64,000 bases of DNA from Blattamonas nauphoetae (taxonomy: Eukaryota > Preaxostyla > Oxymonadida): contig JARBJD010000169.1 of NCBI GenBank assembly GCA_033064195.1, positions 94,342 to 158,341 of the forward strand, read 5' to 3'. Shown here piece after piece: positions 1 to 13,788 of this stretch. Both the position numbers and the translations under genes were made by a program. Positions within the stretch are counted from its first letter, which is position 1. Each line of letters begins with the position of its first letter. The notes beneath the pieces are model-generated. The model was not told the origin of the DNA. It saw only the letters and a list, made by a program, of their open reading frames with translations, and did not search any database.

Positions 1-2
1 TA

Positions 3-1673
3 TCACCAACACAGTGCTCAGTCGTGTTCGGAATTGGACTGGAAGACATTCCCAGGCAGCTCAAGTTTGGTGAGCAATACGGGCTGAAGTCAGTTGGGGA
101 AGGGAGCACCGCGTTCGTTGTGAATCCGTCTCTCTTCTTCACTCCTGTTCGCCCTCCAACTGTCACTCGAATCGATGTATCGTTCGCCAACCCGACAGAA
201 TTGTTGTGTGTCGTGTCGTTGTCTGGTTACTTGCTGGTCGTTGGGACTGAATACAAGCTGACACTGAATGAGAATGTCGTCTTAACCGTTCGATTCGTCA
301 GCGAGACTAAGGGAGAAAGCGCAGAGGTGTCGATTGGATGGACTGGTCTCTTGAAATACGACACAATATACACAGTCACCTCTCTCTCGCCAACGAAAGA
401 TGAGGATGATCAAATTTGTGTGATGGGAACGCTCTCCTTCAAAACTCAAACCAAACCGAAACTGTTCGTGTCTGACGGGGGAAGTGACAACATCGAGAAT
501 TGTGGAACCTTCGCTAGTCCATGCATTTCACTCGTGGTTGGCTGGAATCGAAGCCAGGAGCCTGACTATATCGAAGGAGTGAGAATCATTATTTGGATAA
601 AAGGCCATTTCGGAGGGAGTTTCGAAGTTAGAGATGGAGAGTTAGAGGTGGGAGGGATGGGAACAATTGAAGCGAAGTTGGTTGTGGACGAATCTGTGGA
701 GAGAGGAGAAGATAGTGGAGTGGTTGGGGTGAGAGGAGGAAGGGTGAGCATGAAAGAACTCACACTCGTGCTGCTGGCAGAAGAGATGTGGGGGAAGAAG
801 ACGAAGCCGACGTGTGTTGTGAGTGGATTCGGAGAGTGTGAGATGTCTCACATCACAATCAGAGGAGAGGGAGAGCGAGTGGGGATGGGGTTGTTGTGTT
901 GGAGTGGAGGAGACGCTGTTCTTCGCTGTGTGGAAGCACGAGACGTGGAGCTGGGTGATGGAGTGTGTCTGCTCAATTTCTATTCGGAACGAAAAGCAAT
1001 CACAGCCAGTATTTCTGAACTGTCCATTTGGAACACAACGACGAGACAAGCTGGACTTGTTGAATTCAGTTCAGACGATTCTGAATCGGCGATTGAGGTC
1101 GAACGAAGTGTTTTGATTGGAGTGAAGCGGATTGGAGGAGACGATGGAGTGCTCAACATTGTGACAGCTCAGAAGACAGTTCAATTCTCGCAGTGCACAT
1201 TCTGTGATTGTGGGAGTGTGTCATCAGAAGGGAGTGTGGATCGTTCGGGAGGCGTGTTGATGGTAGGAATGAAGACGAAGAACGGAAGGGTGGGAGAACG
1301 GCACTCGTTCGTGCTTTCTGATTGTCTGATTGCCGACTGCGCTCCAACACTGCCAACACAAGACTTGTCTGCAAGATCATGCAGTGGTGGGGGAGTGAGT
1401 GTGGACGTGATGGGTGAAGGCCAAGTTTTGATCTCGTTGGAGAGGAGTTGGGTGGAGGAGACAGAAGTGTCTGGGCGAGGGTTCAGCGTGGACAAGCGAG
1501 GTGTGCCTTTTGTGGAAGCGAAGAGGAAGGTGTGTGTTGTGAGTCAGGACTCTCGGTGTGGACTTGTTGTATGGCGAGGACGAGTCCTGCCTGTTGTTCG
1601 CCGCTCAGGATCGTCGTTCTCTGGATGCATTCTTCAGATGCGTGAAAAGCTATTCGACGAGACCGAACTCTGA
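3..1673 (+). CDS. Ig-like plus beta-helix surface protein, 5' end outside window
   Basis: The frame is open from the left edge, so the start lies outside. Residues of about 50-150 form Ig-like beta-sandwich repeats with the family pattern LKYDTxYTVTSL. A cysteine block follows (CGTFASPCIS), the same CGxxxxPCxS/T signature seen at 42.77 kb, 23.76 kb and 24.9 kb in this window. Beyond it is a long stretch of short beta-strands with SGGGVSV and CTFCDCG motifs, typical of right-handed parallel beta-helix (pectin-lyase-like or polymorphic-outer-membrane-like) adhesins. No membrane segment or kinase-like tail follows before the TGA, unlike the 46.4-47.9 kb relative, so the 3' end looks truncated or frame-shifted. 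Probably a secreted or cell-surface protein; ligand unknown. Confidence 0.6.
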   Translation, partial: SPTQCSVVFGIGLEDIPRQLKFGEQYGLKSVGEGSTAFVVNPSLFFTPVRPPTVTRIDVSFANPTELLCVVSLSGYLLVVGTEYKLTLNENVVLTVRFVSETKGESAEVSIGWTGLLKYDTIYTVTSLSPTKDEDDQICVMGTLSFKTQTKPKLFVSDGGSDNIENCGTFASPCISLVVGWNRSQEPDYIEGVRIIIWIKGHFGGSFEVRDGELEVGGMGTIEAKLVVDESVERGEDSGVVGVRGGRVSMKELTLVLLAEEMWGKKTKPTCVVSGFGECEMSHITIRGEGERVGMGLLCWSGGDAVLRCVEARDVELGDGVCLLNFYSERKAITASISELSIWNTTTRQAGLVEFSSDDSESAIEVERSVLIGVKRIGGDDGVLNIVTAQKTVQFSQCTFCDCGSVSSEGSVDRSGGVLMVGMKTKNGRVGERHSFVLSDCLIADCAPTLPTQDLSARSCSGGGVSVDVMGEGQVLISLERSWVEETEVSGRGFSVDKRGVPFVEAKRKVCVVSQDSRCGLVVWRGRVLPVVRRSGSSFSGCILQMREKLFDETEL

Positions 1674-2499
1674 TCCTCTCCTTCATCTCCTTCCATCAAT
1701 CTCTCCCTCTCTGACCACTCACCGTCGACCCTCCTCCTTCGTTCATTGTTCGTTGTACCATCACGTCCACCATCTTCTTCAGCATCTCGCACCACGTTCT
1801 GTCATCACATCCACCGACTCTCGACATGTCATCTCACTCCCATCTCCCCTTGCCAATCTCCAGAACAGCGTCAAGTCAGATTCGTCCACAATCTTCGCTC
1901 CTTCTGTTATTCATCCAAAACCAAGGATCTCTCCATTTCGTTACTTCGCTGAAGCACACTTCTGTTGTCTTGTTCGCTTCTCTTTCTTTCTGCTTTGAGA
2001 GATCACTCCATCGTCAACAATCAGCGTTTGTTGAGACCTCTTCGGCATCTGCCGTTCCTCCATCTCTCCTCTCCTTTCTTCCATCTGACACTTTTCCAAC
2101 TTATTTCACTTTACACACTTCTGTTGTGAAGTCAGATGACCTCAGCCATTTCTTTCCACTTTTTTTCCTTTTTCGTTTTCTTCAGCCAGCTCAATCAGTC
2201 TCCATCGTTCATCTCGTCTTCATGAAAGACCATCTTCGCTATCCACAAATCCGAAGCTGTGACTTTGTTTTTGATTTTGCATGCTCTTCGGAAATACTCT
2301 GACCACTCAGAATCAATCTAGATTCGACTTTTTTCTTCTTTCTTCCACAGCTTTGTCCAAACGACTCGCTCTTATCGTTATAAGGAATACTCTCCTCAAA
2401 ATCGATCTTCATTTTGATTTTCATTCAGTATTACATTTCAATATTCTGTGATTGTTCTTAATCTGGATAAGTTAGCAACATCGAGTCGAGAAAGAGGGC
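1674..2499. other. Intergenic, pyrimidine-rich, no supported gene
   Basis: This stretch is rich in C and T on the plus strand, with many TTCTTCAG-like acceptor strings but no ORF resembling the family next door. It holds either decayed 3' sequence of the upstream surface-protein gene or the promoter of the giant gene at 2.5 kb. No repeat or RNA gene was seen. Confidence 0.4.
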
Positions 2500-5400
2500 A
2501 TGATCATGTTTCGTTCTGAAGCACCTTTCATCACCGATCTCACATCACTTCACCGGATTCGAAAGAAGGAACCCAATGGAAACTGGTCGATAGTGATCCA
2601 AGCGCTTTCGGCGTCCATTCCTGAAGATTCTGAGATTGTTTTGAAAACGGATTTCACACTTCGTGATTTATTCTTCTTCCTGAATCTGGCTCAGGATGAC
2701 ACACAAAAAATTCGAATATTCAGCATTGTTTGCCGAGTTCTGCACTCCCACAAACTGTTTACGGTGTGATATATCTCGTTTTCGTCACCTCTTCTTCAGG
2801 CCGTCACAGATCCTAAGAACCGCCCGCTTGCTTTCTTTCAACACCTGAAATCCTCAAATATGCAGGTGACGAATTCGAATTTGCAAGTTGTATTGAATCT
2901 TATCCAGTTCGGAACTGGGACCAGTTCGAACATTTCATCACTTTTGAAAGCAGAAGCTGAAAACAAGACATTTCTTTATTCTCAGCGTGTCTTTCATGTG
3001 ATCTTGCAGCTTATGTTGGTCTCTTCTCTGAAGAAAGACCAACACGATACACTCAACCTTTGCCTGTTGATTTTCACGTCGGTGTTCTGTGTTCGTTCTT
3101 TCAGCACGGAATATTCTTTAATGGTGGACATATCATCCCTCCTCCAACATGTGTTTCTTTTTCTGTTGAAACTGGCTGATAGCTGCCCTCCATCCATGCC
3201 ATCGAATCCGCCACCAGAGATCGCTCCCGAAGATGTGACCTATATCTCATTTTCTTACACCACGAGGATTCTGGCACTTACTCTGATCCGCCATCTTCTT
3301 CTGTTCTCCCCACCGGATGTTGTGAACAGGATGCAAAGAACAGCTCTCTACAGTGGAATCCTCGCTCACTTTCTGGATGAGGCTGTGAACCCGCTCTCAT
3401 TCAATCCACTTTCAAGCCAATATCATCTCCGGGATTGCTTGCGTGATCTCTTCTTTTTGTTAATCCCTCCTGCAGGGATGGAATGGCTGGAGTTTCTGAT
3501 CGAACCGCACCTCCTGAAATCATCTTTTCTACCCTCCCCACTCCATCCAAATCAAACCCATGCACTGAATTCTCTTCCTCACCTTCACGCTGACTTTGCT
3601 GATACACTCCAACCTTTCTATCTCCACCCACACACTCCCAATGCTAGTCCCTCGTCTCCTACCCCAACCGCAAGAAAAACTCTCCCTTTTCCACCGACGT
3701 TCCCACTCGTTCACGATGTAGATTTGACGGAGCCAGTTGATGGGAGAGTTTCCCCATCACTCACTCCCCCACCGATGATCCTTCCACAAACTCCCCTTCC
3801 TTCATCCAGCCTGAACCGGACGACCCCAACGATTGAACTGACCTCCTCATCTGGACTTCCCTCGGGCTCACCTTTGCCGTTGCCTTCACCATCTCCAACG
3901 CAGTCTGGAGTCGACACGGAGAACTCCTTAAGCTGGACGTGGCATCAACCGAATTACCTTCTTTCGCCTTTTATGCTCCCTCCACATTCTGTCTATGCAC
4001 AAATGTCTCCATATTTCTTCACTCCGATACTCTCACCTGCCGCACTCGGCACATACCACCCTTCCATTTCCTCCTTCCTCTCATCATCTCTCCGCGAGGC
4101 GCATCAATTTAAAAACCACTCGTATTTCAAAGGTTGGACTATAGTCGATCCAAATTTGGTCAAACATGACGCCTCCTCATCCATACACAGCCTCCTCAGA
4201 TTCGCCGATCTGTCGCTTGATCAAACCGCTTTTATCGCTTTGGCCGTCAAAGAAATTCAACGTCTGCGAATTCTCAAGCAAAAAGAACAAGTTCGAGGAA
4301 ATGATTATGCCACAGGCATGCTCGAATCGATGGACACAGATCAATACGCCCCATCACTCACAGAATCGACTCTAAAGTCATTTGCGTCTGCCACCCATCT
4401 TCGAAAGACGATTCAGATGGACAACAGCGGAAAACCGTTGAGCCATCCGACATGCTTTGCGGATTGGATGGTCTATCATCGAGAAAAGAAAGAATGGGTC
4501 AGCCCGGGATCTGGAAATGAAGCGTTAAAAGTCGGTGTCAAGAAAGATCTCTTCCCATCAATGCTTCTTTTCACTCTAAACGATCTCCTTTCCGACCGAT
4601 ATCAAGCAGAACACGCAGCATCCACTCGTCAACGTCAAATCTCCAAAAAAGAAGGAAAAGTGAGTGACAGTGCCCAAAATGCCGACGACGAAGCAATAAA
4701 CAGTGAAATTGACCGTCTCGCTCGAAAGATGCGAATGGAAGAAGACGCAAAGGTCGTAACTGTAAAAGACAAGGATGGGAACCCCATAATGGGACGGTTG
4801 GGAGAGAAGGATGTGGACAAAGTTCGGGCGATGATGGCAGCGGAGACGGAGATGAACGAGAGGGAGAAGTCGAGGAACAAGGAGGCGGAGGGTGAGGAGG
4901 AACAGCAGGAGATGTGTGTTGGGAGGAGTTGGGTTGAATTCTATTTTGATCAATTTCGTTCTTCACTGCCTTCTCTCATTTTTCATCATTTCTCTCCTCT
5001 CTCCATCTCTCAGCCTTCTCTCCCTTCCCTGCCCGTTCATCCCGCTCAATGTGGGCCTCTTCTGGTCTCTCTTCGACTCCTCCTTTGTTTCCCCATCTCT
5101 CATCTGGAACGAGCAAGAACGTACCCGAATGCGAAACGAACTAAAGAACCAAATTCTCCTCAACGACCAGCAAAACCAACAAGAACGAGAGGACCAACAC
5201 AGAAGAGAGAGCGGACACAAGCTGAAGACGGCTCACGAACCAAATCGTGCCAAATCACCCGACCGAAAGACCAACGTCCTGTTCTCGTCTCCTCTCACAT
5301 CAGCCCCGCAACAGAAACAGCCTCAACCAACACAGAATAGCGCAGGCAGGACAGTGACGCTGAACACACGTCCGTCTGTGTTGGTTGTGCTTGCTCCGCG

Positions 5401-8400
5401 GACAGTGAAACCGCTGCCGTCATCTTCGTCGTTCTCGACGTCTCTCTTTCCATCTTCTCCTTTCCTCACTGCGACGAACACCCCATCGTCGACGAGTCTT
5501 CCGAACAAACTGACAGCCCTGCTGACTTCTCCTCTTTCAGCATCGTCGAGATTGGAGTCGGCATCGTCTGTGTCGTTGTCGTTCTTCCTTTCCTCTCCTC
5601 CATCACTCTTTCCGTTGACAAAACTCGGAATTCGACCTTCGATGCCCACTCGGACCACTTTTTGCTTTATGGGACAGAATCTGCTGGATGTGCTGATGCA
5701 GGAGTGGGAGCCTGTGTTGTGGGTGAAACCGAAAAGACAGAAAGAAATCGGTGTGATTTCATTCTCTTTCTCGTGTTTCTTCTTCTTTCTTGTTTAACAT
5801 CGACTATACACCGTTCATCTTCTCGTCTTTCATGATTCACATCTCTCTCCTTCGCAGTCCATCGGATTCGAGTGACAGAAGAGACGTCGCATTTTGTGGA
5901 CACGGGGGATGTGGTGAACGGGGCAGCGTTCTTCCTTTACTCTCTCGCCAACCCAGCTTTGTTCACAGAACAGCTCATTGGTCTGTCTTCTCTCCTTCAT
6001 TCTCCACAATTCCTTCTTCATCACTTTTTACATTTTTTGTCTCCTTTTCCTACTTCGTATCGTCATTGTTCTCTTTCACACACTCTCCCACTTCAGAACG
6101 ACTCGAACAGCTTGCTCCGAACATCTCCGAGTCCGCCGAACTGATCCAAACCAGCCCCTTCGCAACCGAAGTCTCTCTCTCATCACCAACCCTCTCCTCC
6201 TTCCTCCTCTTCCCTTTCACTCCTTCCACTCTCTCCCACTCCACTCTCTTCTCCTCCAACGCCTCCACAACTCTCTTCTGCCTCTCCTCCCTCCTTCTTC
6301 ATCTTCGATTGTTGATCGCGTCTGTTCGACTCATCCCACACACTCGTTACCAAATCCCATTCTCTCTCCTTCACACCATTCTCAACAACTCCATCCACTT
6401 TTTCAAAATTCTCTTCCAGTTCATTCGAGAGGCCTCGTCAACAGGATCAGCGTTCACAACACCTCTCACTCGGCCAGATGAACATGCTGGAGTTCTGAAA
6501 TCATCGATTCTCTCAAACAGACCAGCTCTCTTCCTTCTCTCATCGCTCATTTTCAAGATTTTCCACTCATCTCTGTCGATGTTGCACACACTCTCGTCAT
6601 CGTCGAGAACATTCTTCGAACGAGGTGGAATCAACACACTGCAGGAATCCTTCCTTCTCCTTCCCTTCCTCTTCTCGCTCTTCCCGTCGTCGTCTCCACT
6701 CACTCCCCCAACACACATTTCCTCTCGCATCAACGTCATTCGGAAGAACAAACAACAACAGCAACCGCAGATGGAATTGACTTCATCTGTTGCATCTCTT
6801 GACAGCTCTTTATCGGAAGATCAAGAGAAGGGTGTCCGAGTCAGGTGTGATGGAGTTGGTTTTGTGATTTGTTTTCATTTTTGTGGTTTCGTATAATTTT
6901 TGCATGTGTTTCTCTTTCTCTCATCATTTCTTATTTGTTGCAGAGTCTCTTCGATGCTGAACCATCCTGTGTCCTTCCATTCGTCTCTTCTGACAATCCA
7001 AACACTCGGATCGCTCAACGCTGTCTTCGAAGCGAACAAATCAGTCTGTCATCCCCTCCTCACTTCCCCACTCTCTCATTTCCTTCTTCTTCTCATCCAT
7101 TTCCTCTCTCCTCATCTCTCTTCCTCTCATCTCTTCCCTCTCTCTCGCAGTATCCAAACTCCATCGGCCAGCGTAACCTCCCCTCCTCCCTCGAATCAAA
7201 AAACCAACAGTTCGGAAAAGCGATGAACATGAAACTGAATCGAATGATGTTGCTCAAATCGCTTTTGGTGGAAGGCGATTTGAAGCTATTCGACCCGTCG
7301 CTCGTTGAGGAGATGAACACCCTCTCCATCTTCTTCATTCGAAGACTCACAGCGTCGTTCTCCTCGTCACATGCGAAGCTTCACTGTGTGCTCCTTGCGA
7401 TTCGTTTCTCATGTTCGACACACTCTTGATTTCTCCCCTTTCAGTGTTCAAGAGTCTTTACGAAGTGTACAAACAGGAAGAATACAGTTTCCTCAAACGA
7501 AGAGCGGACAGAGCGCTGGAATTGTCGGAGCTGGGTCACACAATCCGTCTGTTGTCATTTCTGTCACTCTCTCTTTTCTTCTCTCTCCTCCTTTTTCTTC
7601 ATCATCATTCTTGTTCTCTCTCCTTTCTCATCTCCATCTTTCCATCGTTTCATCTTTCTTCCTCTCTCAGACGATCTGAACACCCTCGCCCCGTCCGATG
7701 CCTTCACTCCTCTCTCTGCCTTCTCCCATCTCCTCCCATCCGACCAACCATGTCCTCTCTGCGAACGAATCCAAGTCCTTCTGGAGGAAGACACGCACGA
7801 CAAAACCAACTTCCTCTCGTTCATATCCACTATCAGCCATGAGTTCGACACAGATCGATTCAAAACAGAGAACGAACTGTCCGGAGTGAAATGGACGAAG
7901 GATGAGAATGGAGATGTCGAGAAGGAGCGAGCTGAGTCGGTGAGGTCCAATCCACTAGTTGTGTGGGAGAGAGTCATTCCGAACATCGCTTCGGATGACA
8001 AAAAGGCAGTTGGTTTGACGATCCTTCAAATTCTCTTCCTTCTTATTCTTCTTCCTTTCCCCCATCTTCTTTTCACCTCGTTCATCCTCTTCTCACACAC
8101 TCCCATCACCTCTTCCTTCTCTCCTCCCTCCCCTCAGGATACTTCGAGCAGCGTGTCCCTCTCTTCACCGAGTCAGAAATGAACATCGAAACCAAAGAGC
8201 GCCTCTTCCTCCCATCGACCATCACACGCGATGTGGATCTCGAGTCATCTTTCAGCTTCTCCAGCGACGACGACGACTTCTCGATGTTGGACGATGACGA
8301 TGCTCTGTCGGACAGCGACCAGGATGATAGTGACGACAGAAAGGATGGAGAGGGGAGTGTCAGGACGTTTGTCTTTCATCTGGCAGTTCATCATTTTTTC

Positions 8401-11400
8401 TCCTCCACTTTCAATCTTATTTTCCCTCCTCATTTCTCTTCTCTTTTCTCACTCCACTCATCTCTCCTCTCCTCCTCTCTTCCTCTCCCAGGCAAGAATC
8501 CGAGACCGATCGTTCCATCCGCATGCTCGTCCGCAAAACCCGCCAAATGAGCCGCCACTTCTCGTCCTCCAAACTCAACCGACTGATGGGAAGCACACCC
8601 GGATCAGGACAGAAGACCATTGGGCTGTCCCGACTTGGTCAATCAACTTTTGTGGTGACAGACGAGGCGGAGGAGGAGGAAACGTCGGAATATCTGACGA
8701 GGTGTGTGGGGACGGGATGATTTCACTGTTCTTTTGCATTCTTGTTTCATCTTGCACGACATTCATCTTTTCTTCGTTTCCTCTCATCTCGTTCTCCAGC
8801 GGCGATGACTCTGACGATCTCTCTTCGCGTTCAAGTGCCTCTTCAAACGCCTCCTCAAATTGGTCCATTCTCAGCACACACGAAGCCAACCCCGACGAAC
8901 CACAACTTCCAACCACCGTCGATTTCGATTCGTTTGAACAGATCGGAGAACAGCATCCGTATCTCACAAACGGGAGCTTGCGAGGGACGCAGTGGGGTGA
9001 GTGTCGTGACGATTGGCGTTCGGATGACATTCTCTCCCTGTTCTCGTTCTTCCCTCTCTCGGGCGTTCACAACTCTGTGGATGTCTTCACAAACTCGTTC
9101 CTTCCACGCCAGACGATGAGTCAGCTCCTTCAGCTCTTCTTCTTCGTGCAAGGACAGTCAGCTCCCCTTCCTCTCGGCAGATTATCAATGTTTTATGAAA
9201 CACCCGATTTTGTGAGCTGTGTCCTTCTTCTCTGCTCCATCACACGCTCACTCGTCACCAACTTCCCGCAGATCGTGTTTCAAAGTGAGGAGAGACCGAA
9301 GGAGAGTGCTCGACATGTGGAGACACACACATTCAAATCGAAGGCCCTCTTTCAATCGATGATGACACTGTTCATTCTGCCGCTGGAGAACATCCAATCA
9401 GCAGTATCTGTCCTGTTCCTCTCTCTTCTCTTCTGCTCCTCTCAACTCTCTCAAAACGCGTCGGCGTCAATCCTGTCACCTTATCTGGTCAATTCATGCC
9501 ATCTCCCGCTTTTCATCCTCTTCTCTCTCAAATTTGACTGTCCGCTGGAGAAGGCCTGTCTCATCAAGTCAATCCTCGCAAACCATTATCGAGTCGGGAC
9601 GAGTGTGTTCGATGAGAAAGACAAGAAACAGGAGAATGGGGAAGAAGGCGAGTTCAACGATTCGCTGACACTGTCCCACACGCTCACTCTCTCCTTCTCG
9701 TCGATCGCATTCGACGGACACGCTTTTCTGACAGCCGAATCGACACTTCCGCAATCACAATTCGTTCAGCTCCTCCCGCCTTCGACAATCTGCTCTCTGT
9801 TCATCTGTCCACCTCGTCCTTCTGATTGTCGAACACTTCCTTCAGATGCGTTGAGACAGAAACTGCCAATGTCTGTCATCTGCTTTTTATTACATTTCTA
9901 TCCATCCATTTTCCTTTTTTCATTCCTCTTCTTTGCAGACCATTCCCCACATCTGTATTGAGTCTTCCCCAACCTCACTTGTTCAAGTCACATCATCACA
10001 CACTTGCCAACTTCCTCAGAATTGTGAACCCGCGCAAAGGTCATTTCCAGTCTCGTTTGTTCACTGTCTTCATCGCTTCTCTAACTTGGTTCTTTCTTCC
10101 ATCTCTCTTGCTCCCTGTACATTTCTTCTTCCAACATCATCTTTCTCTCTCTTCCTCTCTCAGCTGGCGGAATCGACACAATTTACGGTCTTTCCAGCGA
10201 ATCACGTGACATCCTCCACTCGACCACGCTCTCCCTCCTCACGAACTTCCTCACCTCGCTCTCCAACCACACCACAACCAGCCCATTCTCGCACATCTAC
10301 CCAGCCTCGTCTCTTTCCTCAACTCTCACCCACCCACCATCGCCTCAGATCTCAACATCACAATCCTTCCACCAATCCCCTCTCAGACACACATCAATCC
10401 CTCCTCCATCCATCCATTCTTTCTCCTCCTCTCCAGCGGTCTCTCGCAGTTCCTCGTGCGTCACATTCAATCCACCTTTCACCTTCACACACCCAACTCA
10501 CGTCCAGTTCCGTCCATTCACAGAACTCCCTGTTCCTCACACACCCTCCTGTCTCCTTCTCTACCCCTCTCTCACTTCAGACATCCTCATCCCATCTTCG
10601 CCTGGCTTCTCACTCGTGTCTGTCTCGTCGTTGTTGGCATCGTTGGCCTCTGATGGGAACTTCACGAATGTCCTGCCTCCACCAATCCTCTTCCAGCCGT
10701 TTGTGTCTCTCCCAACACTCGACGCAAATGAAGCAGCCCTGAACAGATCTCTTCAGACTCGATTCCCATCGTGGCCACAGCTGACAGAACGATCGCCGAT
10801 TCAGATCTCGAATCGGAAGAGCAGCGTGTCATTTGAGCATTCGCCGTCGCATTCCTTCTTCCTTCTGACGGCCGGATTTCCATTCCTCGCTTTGTTGAAC
10901 TCGCCAGCAGTGATCGCTCTCACCACCCTCCATTCAGTCAAACTGAACAACTCGGAAAAGAAAGAAGAAGCAAACCCTTTCCTCGCTCGTTCTGAACCAA
11001 AAATTTGGGCTTCACAGCAACCAACACTCCTCACACAACTCTGCCACACAATCTCTTCCATTGTTGAAGAGGTGATGGGAAGCGACGATCTCTCGCGACC
11101 TGAGCTTCACCCGTTCAGTCAAGCTGTGCAGGTTCGCTCACTTTACCATTCCAACATCCCTCTCTGCTGTGTTCTTCTGGACACGCTGACGTTGAGCTTG
11201 ACAATCAGTCCACGATTGGCTGTCTCGACTGGAATTGTGGTTTCTGGAAAGGACTCCGAAATAGGCGCTTTTGGGGTTTCGAAAGTCTTGCTGATTCTGC
11301 GTCGATTGTTGGCTCACTCTGAGCTGACGTCTCTCCACTCATCGACAGGCCCTCTGTCACTCCCATCATCAACCTACTCTCCGTTCATCCCTTCATTCCT

Positions 11401-13604
11401 CCCTCCTCTCCTTCGCTTGCTTGCCGCTGTGTTAACATCTGACCTCCTCCCTTCACACACCAACCACGCGTCACTCCGCACATTCATCGAATCTGATGGA
11501 ATCGCTCTCCTTTTCCTGACAGCCCAGAACATTCTGTTTCCTGTTCTTTCTGCGTACATCTCTCTCACTCAGCCGTCCTCCGATCGAAACGCTCTTTGCG
11601 CTCCTTCTCTCTTCGCGTCCAACTTCACCCAGAATCTGTCGTCGTGTTTTCTGTCCATCTTCTCCATCGGAATCGCTGCATATCATTTGATCTCAGCCGA
11701 GCAGAGTTCGACAGTGCTCAGAGAGACCCTGGCTGGTGAAATTCGACGATACTCAATCAGCAAAGGGAAGAAGGAGGATCAGATTGAGACAGAAGAGAAA
11801 CCGAAAAAGATGAGTCGAAGGAAGGAATCGAAGGGCGAGGATAGTGACGATGGACTGAGCGAGTCGTCGTCAGACGAGAAAGAAGGAAAAGACACATCCA
11901 AAAAGGAGGAAGAATCAACAGATGTTCCCAAACACGAAGGCGGAACGTGGACAAGTCGAAAACAGACACTCCTGACGACACTGGTTCGAATCGTGACTGG
12001 GATCTTCACTCTGTCAATCCCAGCCATCGGTCTTCTGTTCAATCTCACGCACTCGTCAGTTGAAGCAGGCACACCAATCTCAATCTCGTGTCTGCTCTCC
12101 CTCCCTCAAAACGAGCTGATTGCGCAGAATTCGATTCTGGCGTCGTCGATGCAAACCAAACAAGACCCACTCCTCTTTCTTCTCATTCATCTCGGCTTGT
12201 CTGTCGTGTCATTCTTGTTCACTGAGTCGTTCCACATCAAAAAGGAGGAAGGGAAGGGAGGGAAGTTGAAGAGGTTGGGAACTGTGGTGTATACGCAGGA
12301 GATGGCCGAGCAGATCAGGGAGGGACTGAAGAACCAGATGGAGATGGAGAAGGAAGGCGAAGAAACAATGGAATCAAGTGGTTTGTGGAACATTCTTTAT
12401 TATCTGTTTTGTTGTTTATCATTCCCTTCTCTCATTATTTCATCATCCATCTTCACTTCCAATCCCCTCCTCTCCTTCAGATGTCTCTCCCATCAAAGAC
12501 GCCGATCCCATCCTCCAACCCGAATCCCACGCCCTGTCCATCGGTGTCAGCTCCTCCTCCCTCATCTACTCCCAACTCCTCAAAGACCAGACAGTGCCCC
12601 TCCTCCTCCACCTCGCCCTCTTCTGTCCCTGTTCTCTTCCTGTCCCCGAATACCCCGCGTTCCCTGTCAGCGCTGAATGGAAGCACGATCAGAACTTGTA
12701 TCGGACTGTGTCGGGTCTCTCACAACTTGTGGTGACTCACACATCATCGCTTGTGTCGCTGGAAGCAATGCGAGTTCTGTTCTTCATTTTGAAGATCAAT
12801 AAGGCTGCGATTGAACGCTCGCTCGTCCATGTTCATCTTCCATCCAACATCCCATCCCCTGTCGTCCCAGAAGATGTGAAGAAGCAGTTGATGTCATCCG
12901 CAACAATGTTCTACGCGTGGAGAGCGGGAATGGAGGAACACGAGATCGCTGAAGCAAGAATCTCGAAGGGAGAGATGCTAGCGACATCAAACAGACTGCG
13001 GCCTGTTGCCAATTCGGATGTTCCAGCAAAACAAATTCCTGGTCCGATTTCAGGGAGTGGAAGTGGAATGCGATTCAGATCAACAATCTCGACATCGTCA
13101 CCATCCACACTCGGAAAGAAGGGGAGTTGGATGGGAAGAGAAGCAGGAGGAAGGATGGAAGAAATGCTACGAGTGGGACAGGGACACACACAAGGTGGTG
13201 TGGTGTCGACAAGACGAGATGGAAGGGAAGGAAGAGAGGAGAGCATTGATTCGGAAGATGATGTTGTCGAAAGAGGAGATCTGATCATTCTGCATGCTGG
13301 ACTGAAAGAAGAGGAAGTGCGAAAGAAAGGGAAGAAATGGATTGGATATGAGAAAGAGGCTTGGATTGGATGGAAAGAGAATGGAGTGACAGTGTTCGAG
13401 GAGCTGTGGTCGGTGTGTGAGCTGATCTGGAGGAGGAAGAAGAAGGAAGGGAGTGGGAAGAAAGAGAAGAAGAGCAAGAGTGGGAAGGATAGCGATCGAT
13501 CCGGGCTTGTTGGAGTTCTTTCGGAGGAACAACAGCGAATTGAAGAGATGAAGAAGGAGGAGGCAGGGAAGTTGCAGATTTTGCAGACTCCTCCTCCGCA
13601 GTGA
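2500..13604 (+). CDS. Giant multi-exon helical-repeat protein, unrecognised (possible RME-8-like motif)
   Basis: One long gene with in-frame GT-AG introns. Those I could place by frame continuity are 2764-2799 (36 nt), 4914-5013, 5751-5857, 6845-6943 and 8013-8137; others are likely near 5.98-6.1, 7.4, 7.5-7.7, 8.4-8.5, 8.7-8.8, 9.9, 10.1 and 12.4-12.5 kb. The product (roughly 3000 residues) is mostly leucine-rich helical sequence of armadillo/HEAT character, with proline/serine-rich linkers, acidic stretches (near 8.26-8.34 kb and 11.8 kb) and a lysine-rich tail ending at 13604. At about 5.1 kb it has SLIWNEQERTRMRNEL, close to the IWN repeat of the endosomal co-chaperone RME-8/DNAJC13, but I see no J-domain HPD motif. 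The family is therefore unproven. The start at 2500 is the first ATG of an exon that splices cleanly into the next. Confidence 0.55.
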
Positions 13605-13788
13605 CCACTATTGACTTTTTCTTTCACTCGACATCTCATTTATTAGGATTTTAGGTCGAGATCAATACTTCCGGTTCGTTGCGAGTTCGAATAAGAATGA
13701 ACAATAGAAAGAACTGAAAGATGTGATAGAGAACCAAAAGTATTCTTTTATGGTTCGGATCAACACTCGTTCTCATAATTCGATCTCA

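Noticed and set aside
5323-8001. Minus-strand ORFs of 60-145 codons under the giant gene
   Set aside because: Shadows of the plus-strand coding sequence, with low-complexity composition mirrored from serine/leucine-rich exons.
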